Position numbers and translations under genes: made by a program
The notes under the pieces: model-generated
Database searches by the model: none
Told to the model about the DNA's origin: nothing
What the model saw: only the letters and a program-made list of their open reading frames with translations
Part shown: piece after piece, positions 1 to 7,824 of the stretch
Position numbering within the stretch: the stretch's first letter is position 1
Layout of the letters: each line of letters begins with the position of its first letter
Assembly (NCBI RefSeq): GCF_039528175.1
Contig: NZ_BAAALH010000001.1
Location: forward strand, 868,001-932,000
Reading direction: 5' to 3'
Origin: Citricoccus alkalitolerans
GTDB taxonomy: Bacteria; Actinomycetota; Actinomycetes; Actinomycetales; Micrococcaceae
DNA length: 64,000 nt

Positions 1-300
1 GACTTCTGGATCGCCGGCGTGGCTGCCGCCGCCAGCATGGCACTCGGCATGCTGGTGTCCTATGTCCGTGCCAAGGCCGAATCCCTGGGCTTCGACGCCA
101 ATACCGGCATCGCCGAACGGGCAGAACGGCTCGTGGTGACACTGGTGTTCGCCGGCCTGACCGGTCTCGGCCTGAACCCGTGGGTCCTGGCCGTGGTCCT
201 CCTGATGCTGGCGGCCGCGTCCGCCATCACGGTGGGCCAGCGCATGGTCACGGTATACCGGCAGTCCCGGAGGGGCCGCGAGACCGACGGCGGTCAGTAG
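1..300 (+). CDS. CDP-alcohol phosphatidyltransferase, probable phosphatidylinositol-phosphate synthase (3' part only)
   Basis: Only the last 99 codons are in the window, and the reading frame is open at base 1. The segment is hydrophobic, with about two membrane helices, and contains SYVRAKAESLG followed by GIAERAERL. That pair is characteristic of the C-terminal part of actinobacterial CDP-alcohol phosphatidyltransferases that make phosphatidylinositol phosphate from CDP-diacylglycerol and inositol-1-phosphate at the inner membrane. The catalytic CDP-alcohol motif lies upstream, outside the window. The tail is short and basic (RQSRRGRETDGGQ). A phosphatidylglycerophosphate synthase is the main alternative, but the tail motif favours the inositol enzyme. 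Confidence 0.8.
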   Translation, partial: DFWIAGVAAAASMALGMLVSYVRAKAESLGFDANTGIAERAERLVVTLVFAGLTGLGLNPWVLAVVLLMLAAASAITVGQRMVTVYRQSRRGRETDGGQ

Positions 301-323
301 ACCCGGCGCTCGACAGTCTGCCC

Positions 324-357
324 CAACCGGAACTTCAACCGGAACTTCAACCGGAAC
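324..357. repeat. 12-bp tandem repeat, about 2.8 copies
   Basis: The unit CAACCGGAACTT occurs twice back to back and is followed by a third, incomplete copy (CAACCGGAAC). It fills the gap between the phosphatidyltransferase stop and the GPP34 gene. No hairpin is formed. It is probably a slippage product. Confidence 0.85.
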
Positions 358-450
358 ACCGCCGATCTCCGCCGAAGACCCCGATCACCCCGACCGCCGC
401 AGGTTCTCTCTGCCCTGCGCAATCGGTGTCTTCTGCGCCACAATGGGTGG

Positions 451-1206
451 ATGAGCGAGCCCTTCACGGACAGCACTGAGGCTGTCACCGACCGACCGCT
501 GAACATCCCCGAGTACTTCCTGCTGCTCTGCCTGGACGACGAGAAGGGCAAGCTCCTGCTGGACGGGCCGACCGTCGGGATGGGAATCGCTGGGGCCGCA
601 CTGGTGGAATTGGCCCGCCGGGGCCGGCTCGAGGTCACGCGGAGTACTGTGCGCTCAATCGAACATCCGCGACAGGTCTTCGCCGCTGATCCGACTCCGC
701 CGGTCTGGGCGCACAGCACCGAGCTCGAGTGGCCGTTGGAGCAGGTGTGGGACATCATCCGCGCCTTCACCCGCCACCGCGACGCCGAGCAGTGGATCAA
801 CCGGTTCTCGCGCCAGACGCTCCGGGATGCCGTGGCGGCCTCGCTGGTGAAGCGGGGAGTCGTGGAGGAGGACGAGAGCACGGTGCTCTGGATCTTCCAC
901 CGGACGCGCTACCGGGAGCGTGACGAGCACTTCGAACACGAGCTGCGGGACAGGATCCGCGGTGTGCTCATGGAGGATCAGCCGGCCGACGACATCACGT
1001 GGCCGCTCATCTCGCTCATGCGCACCACCCGCCTGCTCCACCGGCTGTTCCCGGACGTGGACAAGGCACACATCCGCGCGGCCGCCGTCACCCCGGTAGG
1101 CAGCCCCGCCACGGAACTGTCCATGTCCGAGGCGCTCCTGGCGACGGAGAACGCCGTGGCCGAGGCCCTGACGGCGACCACGGGCGGGGCCTCAGCGCTC
1201 GACTGA
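451..1206 (+). CDS. GPP34 (GOLPH3/VPS74-like) family protein
   Basis: The 251-residue protein resembles the bacterial GPP34 family, homologous to eukaryotic GOLPH3/Vps74 (which bind phosphatidylinositol-4-phosphate). The N-terminal segment NIPEYFLLLCLDDEKGKLL, the following GPTVGMGIAGAALVELARRGRLEV helix pair and the later arginine-rich helices fit the family. No signal peptide or membrane helix is seen. Function in bacteria is not established; related genes occur as multiple copies in actinobacteria. The ATG is preceded at 439-444 by CACAAT, a possible -10 six nt upstream, suggesting a leaderless transcript. It follows a lipid head-group synthase gene, which makes a membrane-lipid role attractive but unproven. 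Confidence 0.8.
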   Translation: MSEPFTDSTEAVTDRPLNIPEYFLLLCLDDEKGKLLLDGPTVGMGIAGAALVELARRGRLEVTRSTVRSIEHPRQVFAADPTPPVWAHSTELEWPLEQVWDIIRAFTRHRDAEQWINRFSRQTLRDAVAASLVKRGVVEEDESTVLWIFHRTRYRERDEHFEHELRDRIRGVLMEDQPADDITWPLISLMRTTRLLHRLFPDVDKAHIRAAAVTPVGSPATELSMSEALLATENAVAEALTATTGGASALD

Positions 1207-1253
1207 TCCCCGGACGGAGCAGTCCCACCGATTCGATTCCTCTACGGGTTCCC

Positions 1254-1757
1254 CTACAGAGCCGCGATCGGTGCGACGCGTGCCTGCGTCACCGTCACCA
1301 GGTCCTGCGGTTTCAGCCTCACGTCGAGCCCACGGCGGCCCCCCGACACCAAGACATGGTCCAGGGCCAGTGCCGAGGAATCAATGACCACAGCGGAGTG
1401 TTGCCGCTGGCCCATCGGCGATATCCCGCCCAGCACGTAGCCCGTGCGTCTCTGGGCTACAGCTGGCTCGGCCAGGGCGACCCTCTTGACCCCGAGCGCG
1501 GATGCCAGAGCCCGCAGATCGAGGGACCCGGCAACGGGCACCACACCGGCGGCCAGGGACTCGTCCGGAAGGGTCACCATCAACGTCTTGAACACCACGG
1601 CGGCGTCGAGCCCGAGCTTCTCGGCGGCCTCCTCGCCGAAGCCCTGGCCGGATCGTTCGTCATGCTCGTACTCCAACACCTCATGCGCGACGCCGGCCCG
1701 CTCCAGCACGCGCAGGGCGGGCGTCGACGCGGTAGGCGCGGGCCTCTTGCAGGCCAT
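1254..1757 (-). CDS. ybaK: YbaK/EbsC-type aminoacyl-tRNA deacylase
   Basis: The 167-residue single-domain protein matches the YbaK/EbsC branch of the prolyl-tRNA editing superfamily. These proteins hydrolyse misacylated Cys-tRNA(Pro) in the cytoplasm. Family features seen are the AAVVFKTLMV strand with the conserved lysine near residue 57, the VAGSLDLRALASALG helix, and the GYVLGGISPMGQ loop. Length is typical (about 155-170). It converges with the GPP34 gene, leaving only 47 bp between the two stops, and no convincing terminator hairpin is seen there. No strong ribosome-binding site precedes the chosen ATG, so the first few residues are uncertain. Confidence 0.9.
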   Translation of the reverse strand: MACKRPAPTASTPALRVLERAGVAHEVLEYEHDERSGQGFGEEAAEKLGLDAAVVFKTLMVTLPDESLAAGVVPVAGSLDLRALASALGVKRVALAEPAVAQRRTGYVLGGISPMGQRQHSAVVIDSSALALDHVLVSGGRRGLDVRLKPQDLVTVTQARVAPIAAL

Positions 1758-1797
1758 GGGGTGTCCGGCGTGTCCGGCGACTCGACCTGTTGCCGGC

Positions 1798-2265
1798 TCA
1801 GCCAGACAGCTGGTCCGCGATGTTGCGCTTGATGCGGCCGAGCATGGCAGACATGCCCCGCAGCCGCAGGGGAGTCAGGGCCTTCTGGAGGCCCAACCGG
1901 GTCGAGAGGTCCTCGGGGACGGCCAGGACCTCCGCGGCGGGCAGGCCGTTCAGGCTCTGCGACAGCACCGAGGCGAAGCCGCGGGAGGTCGGAGCCTCCG
2001 GCGGAGCGGAGACGAACAGGCGCACGATCGACTCGGGGGTGGGGCCGGCGTCGGGCGTGGGGTTCTCCAACTCCACGGCGAGGAACAGCGGCGTCTGGCA
2101 CTCGACGACCTGCTCCATCTGGTCCTGGTGACCGGAATAGCGTTCGGGCAGGGCCGGCAGCTCCTCCGAGAACTCCAGCAGCAGTTCCAGCCGTTCCGGG
2201 TCCGGGACGGCTCGGAAGTCCTCGACGATCTCGTGGAGCTTCTCGGGGAGTTCGGTGGTGGTCAT
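1798..2265 (-). CDS. sufE: SufE family cysteine desulfuration protein
   Basis: This 155-residue protein has the SufE fold signature, with the sulfur-accepting cysteine at residue 56 in the context EQVVECQTP. It continues with the FVSAPPEAPTSRGFASVL helix that precedes the SufE dimer region. SufE accepts persulfide from a cysteine desulfurase and passes it to Fe-S assembly. The gene lies 140 bp downstream of a sulfurtransferase gene on the same strand, which is a recurrent pairing in Micrococcaceae. A cysteine desulfurase partner is not in the window, so the sulfur donor could be the neighbouring rhodanese or a SufS elsewhere. Confidence 0.92.
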   Translation of the reverse strand: MTTTELPEKLHEIVEDFRAVPDPERLELLLEFSEELPALPERYSGHQDQMEQVVECQTPLFLAVELENPTPDAGPTPESIVRLFVSAPPEAPTSRGFASVLSQSLNGLPAAEVLAVPEDLSTRLGLQKALTPLRLRGMSAMLGRIKRNIADQLSG

Positions 2266-2405
2266 CGTGGAGTGGGTTTCCTTCCAGAGTGATCGGTGAA
2301 GGCCGGCAGAACCGGTGACGGGCGATTCTGTCCCTTAAACACCGCTGGGGTGCGATCTATGCCGCACCCCAGCCTAGCCCCGGATAGAAATCTGCCGGAG
2401 ACCGG

Positions 2406-3353
2406 TCAGCGTCCGGCCGGTGCCTCGCCACGCTCTTCGCCCACGGCGATGGGCAAACGGACGGAGTTGCCCCACTCGGTCCAGGAGCCGTCGTAGTTGC
2501 GGACCTTCTCATAGCCGAGGAGGTGGCGCAGCACGAACCAGGTGTGCGATGACCGCTCGCCGATCCGGCAGTAGGCGACCACGTCGTCGGAGGTGCCGAG
2601 TCCGGCGTCGTTCCGGTAGATCTCCTCCAGTTCCTCGCGGGACTTGAAGGTGCCGTCCTCGTTGGCGGCTTTGGCCCACGGCACGGAGGCGGCGGTGGGG
2701 ATGTGGCCGCCGCGCAGGGTGCCCTCCTGCGGGTAGCCGGCCATGTGGGTGGTCTCACCCGTGTACTCGAGCGGGGAGCGGACGTCTACCAGGGGCTTGC
2801 CGAAGTGGCCCAGCACGTCCTCACGGGAGGCGCGCTCGGTGGAGTCGTCGCGCTCGATCACTGGGTAGTCGACTTCGGTCACCGATGGGACCTCCCGGGT
2901 CGTCTCGCGGCCCTCGGCGATCCACTTGTCACGGCCGCCGTCCATCAGGCGGGTGTCGGCGTGGCCATAGAGCGTGAAGACCCACAGTGCATAGGCGGCC
3001 CACCAGTTGGACTTGTCGCCGTAGAACACCACGGTCGTGTCCCGGCTGATGCCCTTGGAACCGAGGACGCGGGCGAACTCCTCCGGACCGACGAAGTCCC
3101 GGGAGACCGGATCGTTTAGCTCGGTGTGCCAGTCGATCTTGAGGGCGCCGGGAATGTGGCCGGTGGAGTAGAGGAGGGTGTCCTCGTTGGACTCGAGGAC
3201 CACAATGTTCTCGTGGCTCCCACCCTGAGCATGATCGGCGACCCACTGGGTGGACACGAGCTTCTCCGGATGCGCATAACCGGAGAAATCGGGGGAGGGG
3301 TCAGCGGCGGGGCGAACGGACGAGTCAGGCGAACTGGATGATTCAGTGGTCAT
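2406..3353 (-). CDS. sseA: Two-domain sulfurtransferase (thiosulfate / 3-mercaptopyruvate type rhodanese)
   Basis: The 315-residue protein carries two rhodanese domains. The N-terminal one is inactive (the motif around GDKSNWWAAYALW holds no catalytic cysteine). The C-terminal one has the active-site loop CRIGER with the catalytic cysteine near residue 262. Such enzymes transfer sulfane sulfur from thiosulfate or mercaptopyruvate to an acceptor in the cytoplasm. The loop sequence resembles the thiosulfate type. Two start codons are possible (3359 and 3353). The inner ATG is preferred because TAATGT (minus strand, 3360-3365) ends six nt upstream of it, the leaderless arrangement seen repeatedly here. 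It is probably co-oriented with, and functionally linked to, sufE. Confidence 0.92.
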   Translation of the reverse strand: MTTESSSSPDSSVRPAADPSPDFSGYAHPEKLVSTQWVADHAQGGSHENIVVLESNEDTLLYSTGHIPGALKIDWHTELNDPVSRDFVGPEEFARVLGSKGISRDTTVVFYGDKSNWWAAYALWVFTLYGHADTRLMDGGRDKWIAEGRETTREVPSVTEVDYPVIERDDSTERASREDVLGHFGKPLVDVRSPLEYTGETTHMAGYPQEGTLRGGHIPTAASVPWAKAANEDGTFKSREELEEIYRNDAGLGTSDDVVAYCRIGERSSHTWFVLRHLLGYEKVRNYDGSWTEWGNSVRLPIAVGEERGEAPAGR

Positions 3354-3516
3354 TCTCATACATTACGCCACGGGGCCCGGTGGTAATTGGTGAGGGTTGC
3401 CTTCATTGAAATCGGAGGACATCGGCAGGAGGCCCCCGCCGGTAGAGTTACCGTCGTCATGGCCGGGTCGCACCGCCTGACCCAACCCGTCACACCCCAT
3501 CAGGATGGAGCCGCCC

Positions 3517-4605
3517 GTGGCTGAGACCGTTCACCTCGCAGACCGCACCCCCCAGGTGTCCGCCGAGGACCTGCTCGCCGGCTTCCACCCCTCCTACCGG
3601 TTCGGCGAGGTCTCCTTCGACACCTACATCCCGGACCCAGCCCACCCGTCACAGGCCGAGGCCGTGAGCCGCCTGCGCGACTTCGCCGCCTCCATCAAGG
3701 GCGCCAAGGGCAACGGCAAGGGCGACGGTGGGGGACTGTTCGGGTTCCTCAAGGGTGGCAGGTCCGGCTCAGGCGGAAAATCCAAGGGCACGACGTCGGC
3801 CGCCGGCATCTACCTCGACGGCGGCTTCGGCGTGGGCAAGACCCACCTGCTGGCCTCCACGTGGCATGCTGCACCGGGCCCCAAGGCGTTCGGCACGTTC
3901 GTCGAGTACACCAACCTCGTCGGCGCGCTGTCCTTCCGCAAGGCAGTAGACGTCCTCAAGGAGTACACCCTGGTCTGCATCGACGAGTTCGAGCTGGACG
4001 ATCCCGGTGACACCGTGTTGATGTCACGACTGATGCGCGAGCTCTCGGACGCCGGGGTGAAGCTCGTGGCCACGTCCAACACCTTGCCCGGTTCGCTCGG
4101 TGACGGGCGCTTCGCGGCCCAAGACTTCAAGCGGGAGATCCAGGTCCTGGCCGATCAGTTCGATGTGATCCGGGTGGACGGTGACGACTACCGCCACCGT
4201 GGCCTGACCGCGGCTCCGGACCCGCTGGAAGACGACCAGCTGCTGACGGTGCTGGCCGATCGCTTCCCGGACGCCGGCGTCGTGTCCGAGGACTCCTTCG
4301 AGGATCTGACCGCCAACCTGTCACGGGTGCACCCGAGCCGCTACCGCAAGCTCGTGGAGGACGTCGATGTGATGGTGCTGCACCACGTGGAGACCATCAC
4401 CGAGCAGGCCATGGCCCTGCGCTTCGTGGTCCTCGCCGACCGACTGTATGACAAGGACGTGCCGGTCATCGCCTCTGGCGTGCCGTTCGACCGGCTGTTC
4501 ACCGAGGAGATGATGAGCGGTGGGTACATGAAGAAGTACTTCCGCACCGTGTCACGCATGACCGCCCTGGTCCGGGAGGGTCAGATGGGGGAGACGGGGC
4601 TGTAG
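3517..4605 (+). CDS. zapE: AFG1/ZapE-like ATPase
   Basis: The 362-residue P-loop ATPase belongs to the AFG1/ZapE family. Walker A is GGFGVGKTH near residue 105, followed by the family segment FVEYTNLVGAL and Walker B LVCIDEFELDDPGD. In proteobacteria ZapE interacts with the Z-ring; the mitochondrial relative Afg1 handles damaged membrane proteins. A glycine/lysine-rich insert (GAKGNGKGDGGG...GGRSGSGGKSKG) precedes Walker A and is probably a disordered linker. GTG at 3517 is chosen over ATG at 3505, because GGAG inside the ATGGAG triplets gives a well-spaced ribosome-binding site. A TAGAGT -10-like element lies at 3443-3448. Confidence 0.88.
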   Translation: MAETVHLADRTPQVSAEDLLAGFHPSYRFGEVSFDTYIPDPAHPSQAEAVSRLRDFAASIKGAKGNGKGDGGGLFGFLKGGRSGSGGKSKGTTSAAGIYLDGGFGVGKTHLLASTWHAAPGPKAFGTFVEYTNLVGALSFRKAVDVLKEYTLVCIDEFELDDPGDTVLMSRLMRELSDAGVKLVATSNTLPGSLGDGRFAAQDFKREIQVLADQFDVIRVDGDDYRHRGLTAAPDPLEDDQLLTVLADRFPDAGVVSEDSFEDLTANLSRVHPSRYRKLVEDVDVMVLHHVETITEQAMALRFVVLADRLYDKDVPVIASGVPFDRLFTEEMMSGGYMKKYFRTVSRMTALVREGQMGETGL

Positions 4606-4672
4606 CCCGAACGGCTCCCGGCTGGCTGATCGCTGCTGGCCGGGGCCGTTCAGTCGCGAACTCCCCGCGAAC

Positions 4673-4715
4673 AGAAGATCCCCCGATGACGGTGACCGTC
4701 GTCGGGGGATCTTCT
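4673..4715. terminator. Bidirectional hairpin terminator between zapE and the tRNA array
   Basis: A nearly perfect inverted repeat runs from AGAAGATCCCCCGA to TCGGGGGATCTTCT with a further pairing GACGG/CCGTC inside. It lies between the convergent zapE (+) and the tRNA genes (-) and can terminate both. There is no long T tract, as is common in GC-rich actinobacteria. Confidence 0.8.
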
Positions 4716-4734
4716 GGTGGTTCACATTCTTCAG

Positions 4735-4811
4735 TGGAGCGGATGACGAGATTCGAACTCGCGACCTCCACCTTGGCAAGGTGGCGCTCTAGCCAACTGA
4801 GCTACATCCGC
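4735..4811 (-). tRNA. tRNA-Gly (anticodon GCC), copy 1
   Basis: Read on the minus strand it gives a full cloverleaf. The acceptor stem is GCGGATG/CATCCGC, the D arm AGCTCAGTTGGCTAGAGC, the anticodon loop TTGCCAA with GCC, and the T arm GAGTTCGAATCTC. The discriminator is T (4738). CCA follows directly in the DNA (4735-4737), unlike in copy 2. It is the last gene of the array. Confidence 0.97.
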
Positions 4812-4846
4812 AGGACCAGGATAGCCTCGAAAGGAGGATCAGTCCG

Positions 4847-4918
4847 TGCGCGATACTGGGATCGAACCAGTGACCTCTTCCGTGTCAGGGAAGCGCGCTA
4901 CCGCTGCGCTAATCGCGC
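4847..4918 (-). tRNA. tRNA-Val (anticodon GAC)
   Basis: The minus-strand cloverleaf has acceptor stem GCGCGAT/ATCGCGC, D arm GCGCAGCGGTAGCGC, anticodon stem TTCC/GGAA with loop CTGACAC, and T arm CTGGTTCGATCCCAG. The discriminator is A. CCA is not encoded. It is the third gene of the array. Confidence 0.97.
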
Positions 4919-4986
4919 CCATGGGCTCCGGCTAACCGGAACTTCTGAGTTGCAGGTGCCCATCCTAGCGGATGGAAACCGATGCG

Positions 4987-5057
4987 AGGTGGGGACGGGA
5001 TTCGAACCCGCGTACACGGCTTTGCAGGCCGTTGCCTCGCCTCTCGGCCACCCCACC
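4987..5057 (-). tRNA. tRNA-Cys (anticodon GCA)
   Basis: The minus-strand cloverleaf has acceptor stem GGTGGGG/CCCCACC, anticodon loop CTGCAAA, and T arm GCGGGTTCGAATCCCGT. The discriminator is T and CCA is not encoded. It is the second gene of the array. Confidence 0.97.
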
Positions 5058-5075
5058 AGGGATTGGAGACTTGCG

Positions 5076-5149
5076 AGCGGATGACGAGATTCGAACTCGC
5101 GACCTCCACCTTGGCAAGGTGGCGCTCTAGCCAACTGAGCTACATCCGC
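5076..5149 (-). tRNA. tRNA-Gly (anticodon GCC), copy 2
   Basis: The mature sequence is base-for-base identical to the Gly copy at 4738-4811, but the DNA does not encode CCA after the discriminator. It is the promoter-proximal gene of the array. A weak promoter on the minus strand is possible: TAGAGT at 5203-5208 and TTGGAC at 5228-5233, with a long 19-bp spacer. Confidence 0.97.
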
Positions 5150-5318
5150 ACAGAAAACTGGTGACCGGAAAAACCAGTCACCGTGATTTCCAACGAGAGA
5201 TGACTCTAGTGCACGTCAGGTGGGAACGTCCAATCGGGAGCTGTTCCGGCGTGTTCCGGGCCGTAGCCCCTGCCGGCCGGCCGCTAACGTGTCCGTCGCA
5301 GTGGGAGAATAGATCATC

Positions 5319-6203
5319 ATGACCCAACCTCAACTCGCCCACCAGACCGAATACGGACGCATGTATGCGCGGAGTCTGTCCGGCGTGCCCGAGGTTCCGT
5401 CCATCACCACGGTGATCTCGCAGCAGAACACCGATCTCAGTGGGTGGGTCGGCCATATGGCGGCGACCGCCGTCATCGAGGACCCCCGGTTGTCCCAGGC
5501 GGTCGGCTCCAAGCCACAACTGAAGACCGTGGCCAGGCAGGCCTCGACTGCGGCCGAACGCTACCGGGACGAGGCTGCCGCCCGCGGGGACCGTGTCCAC
5601 AACTACGCCGAGCAGGTCGGGCTGCACGCCCTCGGCAAACCGCACCAGATGGCCCAGATGCGCGCGCTGCTCGCCGAGCATGGGGAGGGTGCCTACGCTG
5701 ACCGGTTCGATGAATGGTGGGACCTCTACGACGTCCGGCCCCTCGCCACCGAGATCACCGTCTGGAACGGCACCGTCGGATACGCCGGGACCCTGGACCT
5801 GGTGGCCACCATCGGCGGCCGCACGTGCATCATCGACTACAAGACCAAGGGCACCACGCGGGACGGACGCGTCAAACCCCTTGACGCGAAGGTCGTCATG
5901 CAGCTCGTGGCCGGGCTGAAGGCGGAGGAGTCCCTCGTGGACCCCGTGGCCGGGACCTGGGAGCCGTGGAGGTACGGTGATGCGCCAGTGCTGCTCGGAG
6001 TGGCCGTGGGGCAGACAGAGGTCGTCGCCCACCAGGCCAACCCCGAGGTGTTGCCGGACCATTGGCGCAAGTTCTGGTCGCTGCGCCAGGTCTGGGGGTA
6101 CTCCCAGGCCGCGGATGGCGCCGGCCCGGCACTGCGACCCATCGGCCCTCCGCCCGCATCCTCCGTGTCAGCAGCCCCGGTGCCCGGGGCGCGGATACAG
6201 TAG
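5319..6203 (+). CDS. PD-(D/E)XK nuclease superfamily protein, function unknown
   Basis: The 294-residue protein shows the order expected of a PD-(D/E)XK nuclease core: E145 in PLATEITVW, D160 in GTLDLVA, and D173-x-K175 in IIDYKTK. The preceding FDEWWDLYDV helix and the GDRVHNYAEQVG helix recall phage/RecB-type exonuclease folds. The C-terminus is a proline/alanine-rich tail. No signal peptide or membrane helix is seen. It stands between the tRNA array and def and is not obviously part of an operon. It could be a captured phage exonuclease or a host repair nuclease. No enzyme has been assigned to this group to my knowledge. Confidence 0.75.
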   Translation: MTQPQLAHQTEYGRMYARSLSGVPEVPSITTVISQQNTDLSGWVGHMAATAVIEDPRLSQAVGSKPQLKTVARQASTAAERYRDEAAARGDRVHNYAEQVGLHALGKPHQMAQMRALLAEHGEGAYADRFDEWWDLYDVRPLATEITVWNGTVGYAGTLDLVATIGGRTCIIDYKTKGTTRDGRVKPLDAKVVMQLVAGLKAEESLVDPVAGTWEPWRYGDAPVLLGVAVGQTEVVAHQANPEVLPDHWRKFWSLRQVWGYSQAADGAGPALRPIGPPPASSVSAAPVPGARIQ

Positions 6204-6208
6204 TCGCC

Positions 6209-6766
6209 GTGACTGTCCTGCCCATCCGCACCATTCCCGATCCCGTGCTGCGCACCCTCGCCGATCCCGTGCCGGTCGGCCGTCAAAACCTTCACCAACT
6301 GGTGCAGGACATGTTCGAGACCATGGACGACGTCGGCGGTGTGGGTCTCGCTGCCCCGCAGGTCGGCGTGGGGTTGAGGATCTTCACCTTCGATGTGGAG
6401 GGCCAGCGCGGCCACGTGGTCAATCCGCTCCTGGAGACCTCGGGGGAGAAACTGACCGAACCGGGGGAGGGCTGCCTGTCCGTGCCGGGACTGCGCTACC
6501 ACCCCGAACGATTCGCCGAGGCCACCGTGACGGGTGTCGACCAGGATGGAAGTCCTGTGAGCTATCGAGGCGAAGGTCTGACCGCTCGCTGCTTCCAGCA
6601 CGAGGTCGACCACCTGGAGGGCATGCTCTACATCGACCGACTCAGCGGTGAGGACCGCAAGGACTCCCGCCGCAAGCTCCGCGACCCCGGCTACGGCCGC
6701 ATCACCGGTTCCACCCGGGCTGACCGTGCGGCGACGATCAGCTCCAGCTTCGGAGGATCTCTTTGA
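6209..6766 (+). CDS. def: Peptide deformylase
   Basis: This 185-residue metalloenzyme removes the formyl group from the N-terminal methionine of nascent proteins. All three family motifs are present: GVGLAAPQVG, EGCLSVPG (metal-ligand C89) and HEVDH (H131 and H135 with the catalytic glutamate). Start GTG at 6209 is preferred because TACAGT (6196-6201) ends exactly seven nt upstream, implying a leaderless transcript. The last codons overlap fmt by 4 nt, so deformylase and formyltransferase, which act on opposite ends of the same formyl cycle, are translationally coupled. Confidence 0.97.
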   Translation: MTVLPIRTIPDPVLRTLADPVPVGRQNLHQLVQDMFETMDDVGGVGLAAPQVGVGLRIFTFDVEGQRGHVVNPLLETSGEKLTEPGEGCLSVPGLRYHPERFAEATVTGVDQDGSPVSYRGEGLTARCFQHEVDHLEGMLYIDRLSGEDRKDSRRKLRDPGYGRITGSTRADRAATISSSFGGSL

Positions 6767-7824
6767 GCGCTGCACCGAACACTGAACCGAGCGGCAATTC
6801 CACCTACCGGATCCTGTTCGCCGGAACCCCGGACACCGCCGTCCCGACGCTGGACGCCCTGGTGGACGCCGGCTTCACGATCGCCGCCGTACTGACTCGT
6901 CCGGATGCGCCGGTGGGTCGCAAGCGCGTCCTGACCCCCTCGCCGGTGGCCGCCCGTGCCGCGGAGCTGGGCCTGCCGATCCTCCATGCCTCCCGCCTGA
7001 CGGGCGAGGCCGGCCGGAAGACCCTCGACCGGATCGCCGCGCTGGACCTGGACGCGGCCGCCGTCGTGGCCTATGGCGCCCGGGTACCCACCGCCGGCCT
7101 GGACCTGCCGCGCCACGGCTGGGTGAACCTGCACTTCTCGCTGCTGCCCGCCTACCGGGGTGCCGCACCGGTGCAGCATGCCGTGATCGACCAAGCACCT
7201 CAGACCGGTGCATGTGTCTTCCAGCTGGAGGAGGGGCTCGACACGGGGCCCGTGTTCTCCTGCCTGGCGCGTGACCTACAGCCCGGCGAGACGTCCGGCG
7301 AGGTGCTCGCCGACCTGGCTGTCTCGGGAGCGGATCTGCTCGCGAGCACCCTGGCGGCGATCTTGGCCGGCACCGCCACCGCCGAACCGCAGAGCGGCGA
7401 GTCCAGCCTCGCCCCCAAACTGGACCAGGCCGACGGGTTCGTGGACGCCGCACGGCCGGCGGCCGCCGTCGCCGCCCGGATCAACGGCACCACGCCGGAA
7501 CCCGGCGCCTGGGCCCTGCTGGAGGTGGAGTCGGAGGCAGAGGTCTCGCCGACACAGCAGCGGGTCAAGCTCCTCGGAGCCATCCCGGAAGACCTTCCCG
7601 TGGGCGCCGCTGAGCTGCCCCCTGGGGGCCCGACCCCCGGCCACCTGCACCGCGGCCGCAAGACGGTGCATCTGCAATGCGCGGATGGGGCGGTGCGGTT
7701 GGTGCAGGTCCAGCCCGCCGGCAAGAAACCGATGTCCGTGGCCGATTGGGCGAGGGGACTGCCGGAGGGCGCCCGGTTCCAGGCGGGATCCACAGCAGAG
7801 TCAGCGACTGAAGGAACACGATGA
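6763..7824 (+). CDS. fmt: Methionyl-tRNA formyltransferase
   Basis: This 353-residue protein transfers a formyl group from 10-formyl-tetrahydrofolate to Met-tRNA(fMet). The N-terminal Rossmann-like domain starts with ILFAGTPDTAVPTLDAL. The catalytic region VNLHFSLLPAYRGAAPVQ follows, with the family Asn/His/Asp constellation. The C-terminal OB-like domain (LEVESEAEV onward) is longer and more proline-rich than in E. coli. The start is the TTG that overlaps the def stop, preceded by GGAGGATCT. Its stop overlaps the rsmB start (ATGA), so def-fmt-rsmB-rpe form one tightly packed operon. Confidence 0.96.
   Translation: MSAAPNTEPSGNSTYRILFAGTPDTAVPTLDALVDAGFTIAAVLTRPDAPVGRKRVLTPSPVAARAAELGLPILHASRLTGEAGRKTLDRIAALDLDAAAVVAYGARVPTAGLDLPRHGWVNLHFSLLPAYRGAAPVQHAVIDQAPQTGACVFQLEEGLDTGPVFSCLARDLQPGETSGEVLADLAVSGADLLASTLAAILAGTATAEPQSGESSLAPKLDQADGFVDAARPAAAVAARINGTTPEPGAWALLEVESEAEVSPTQQRVKLLGAIPEDLPVGAAELPPGGPTPGHLHRGRKTVHLQCADGAVRLVQVQPAGKKPMSVADWARGLPEGARFQAGSTAESATEGTR

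Noticed and set aside
324..357. CRISPR-like repeats
   Set aside because: The unit is 12 bp with no spacers, and no cas gene is present anywhere in the window.
4735..5318. tRNA array as a prophage or island attachment site
   Set aside because: No integrase, no partial tRNA copy and no other phage genes flank it. The two identical Gly genes are complete and functional-looking, and only the nuclease-like neighbour could be phage-derived.
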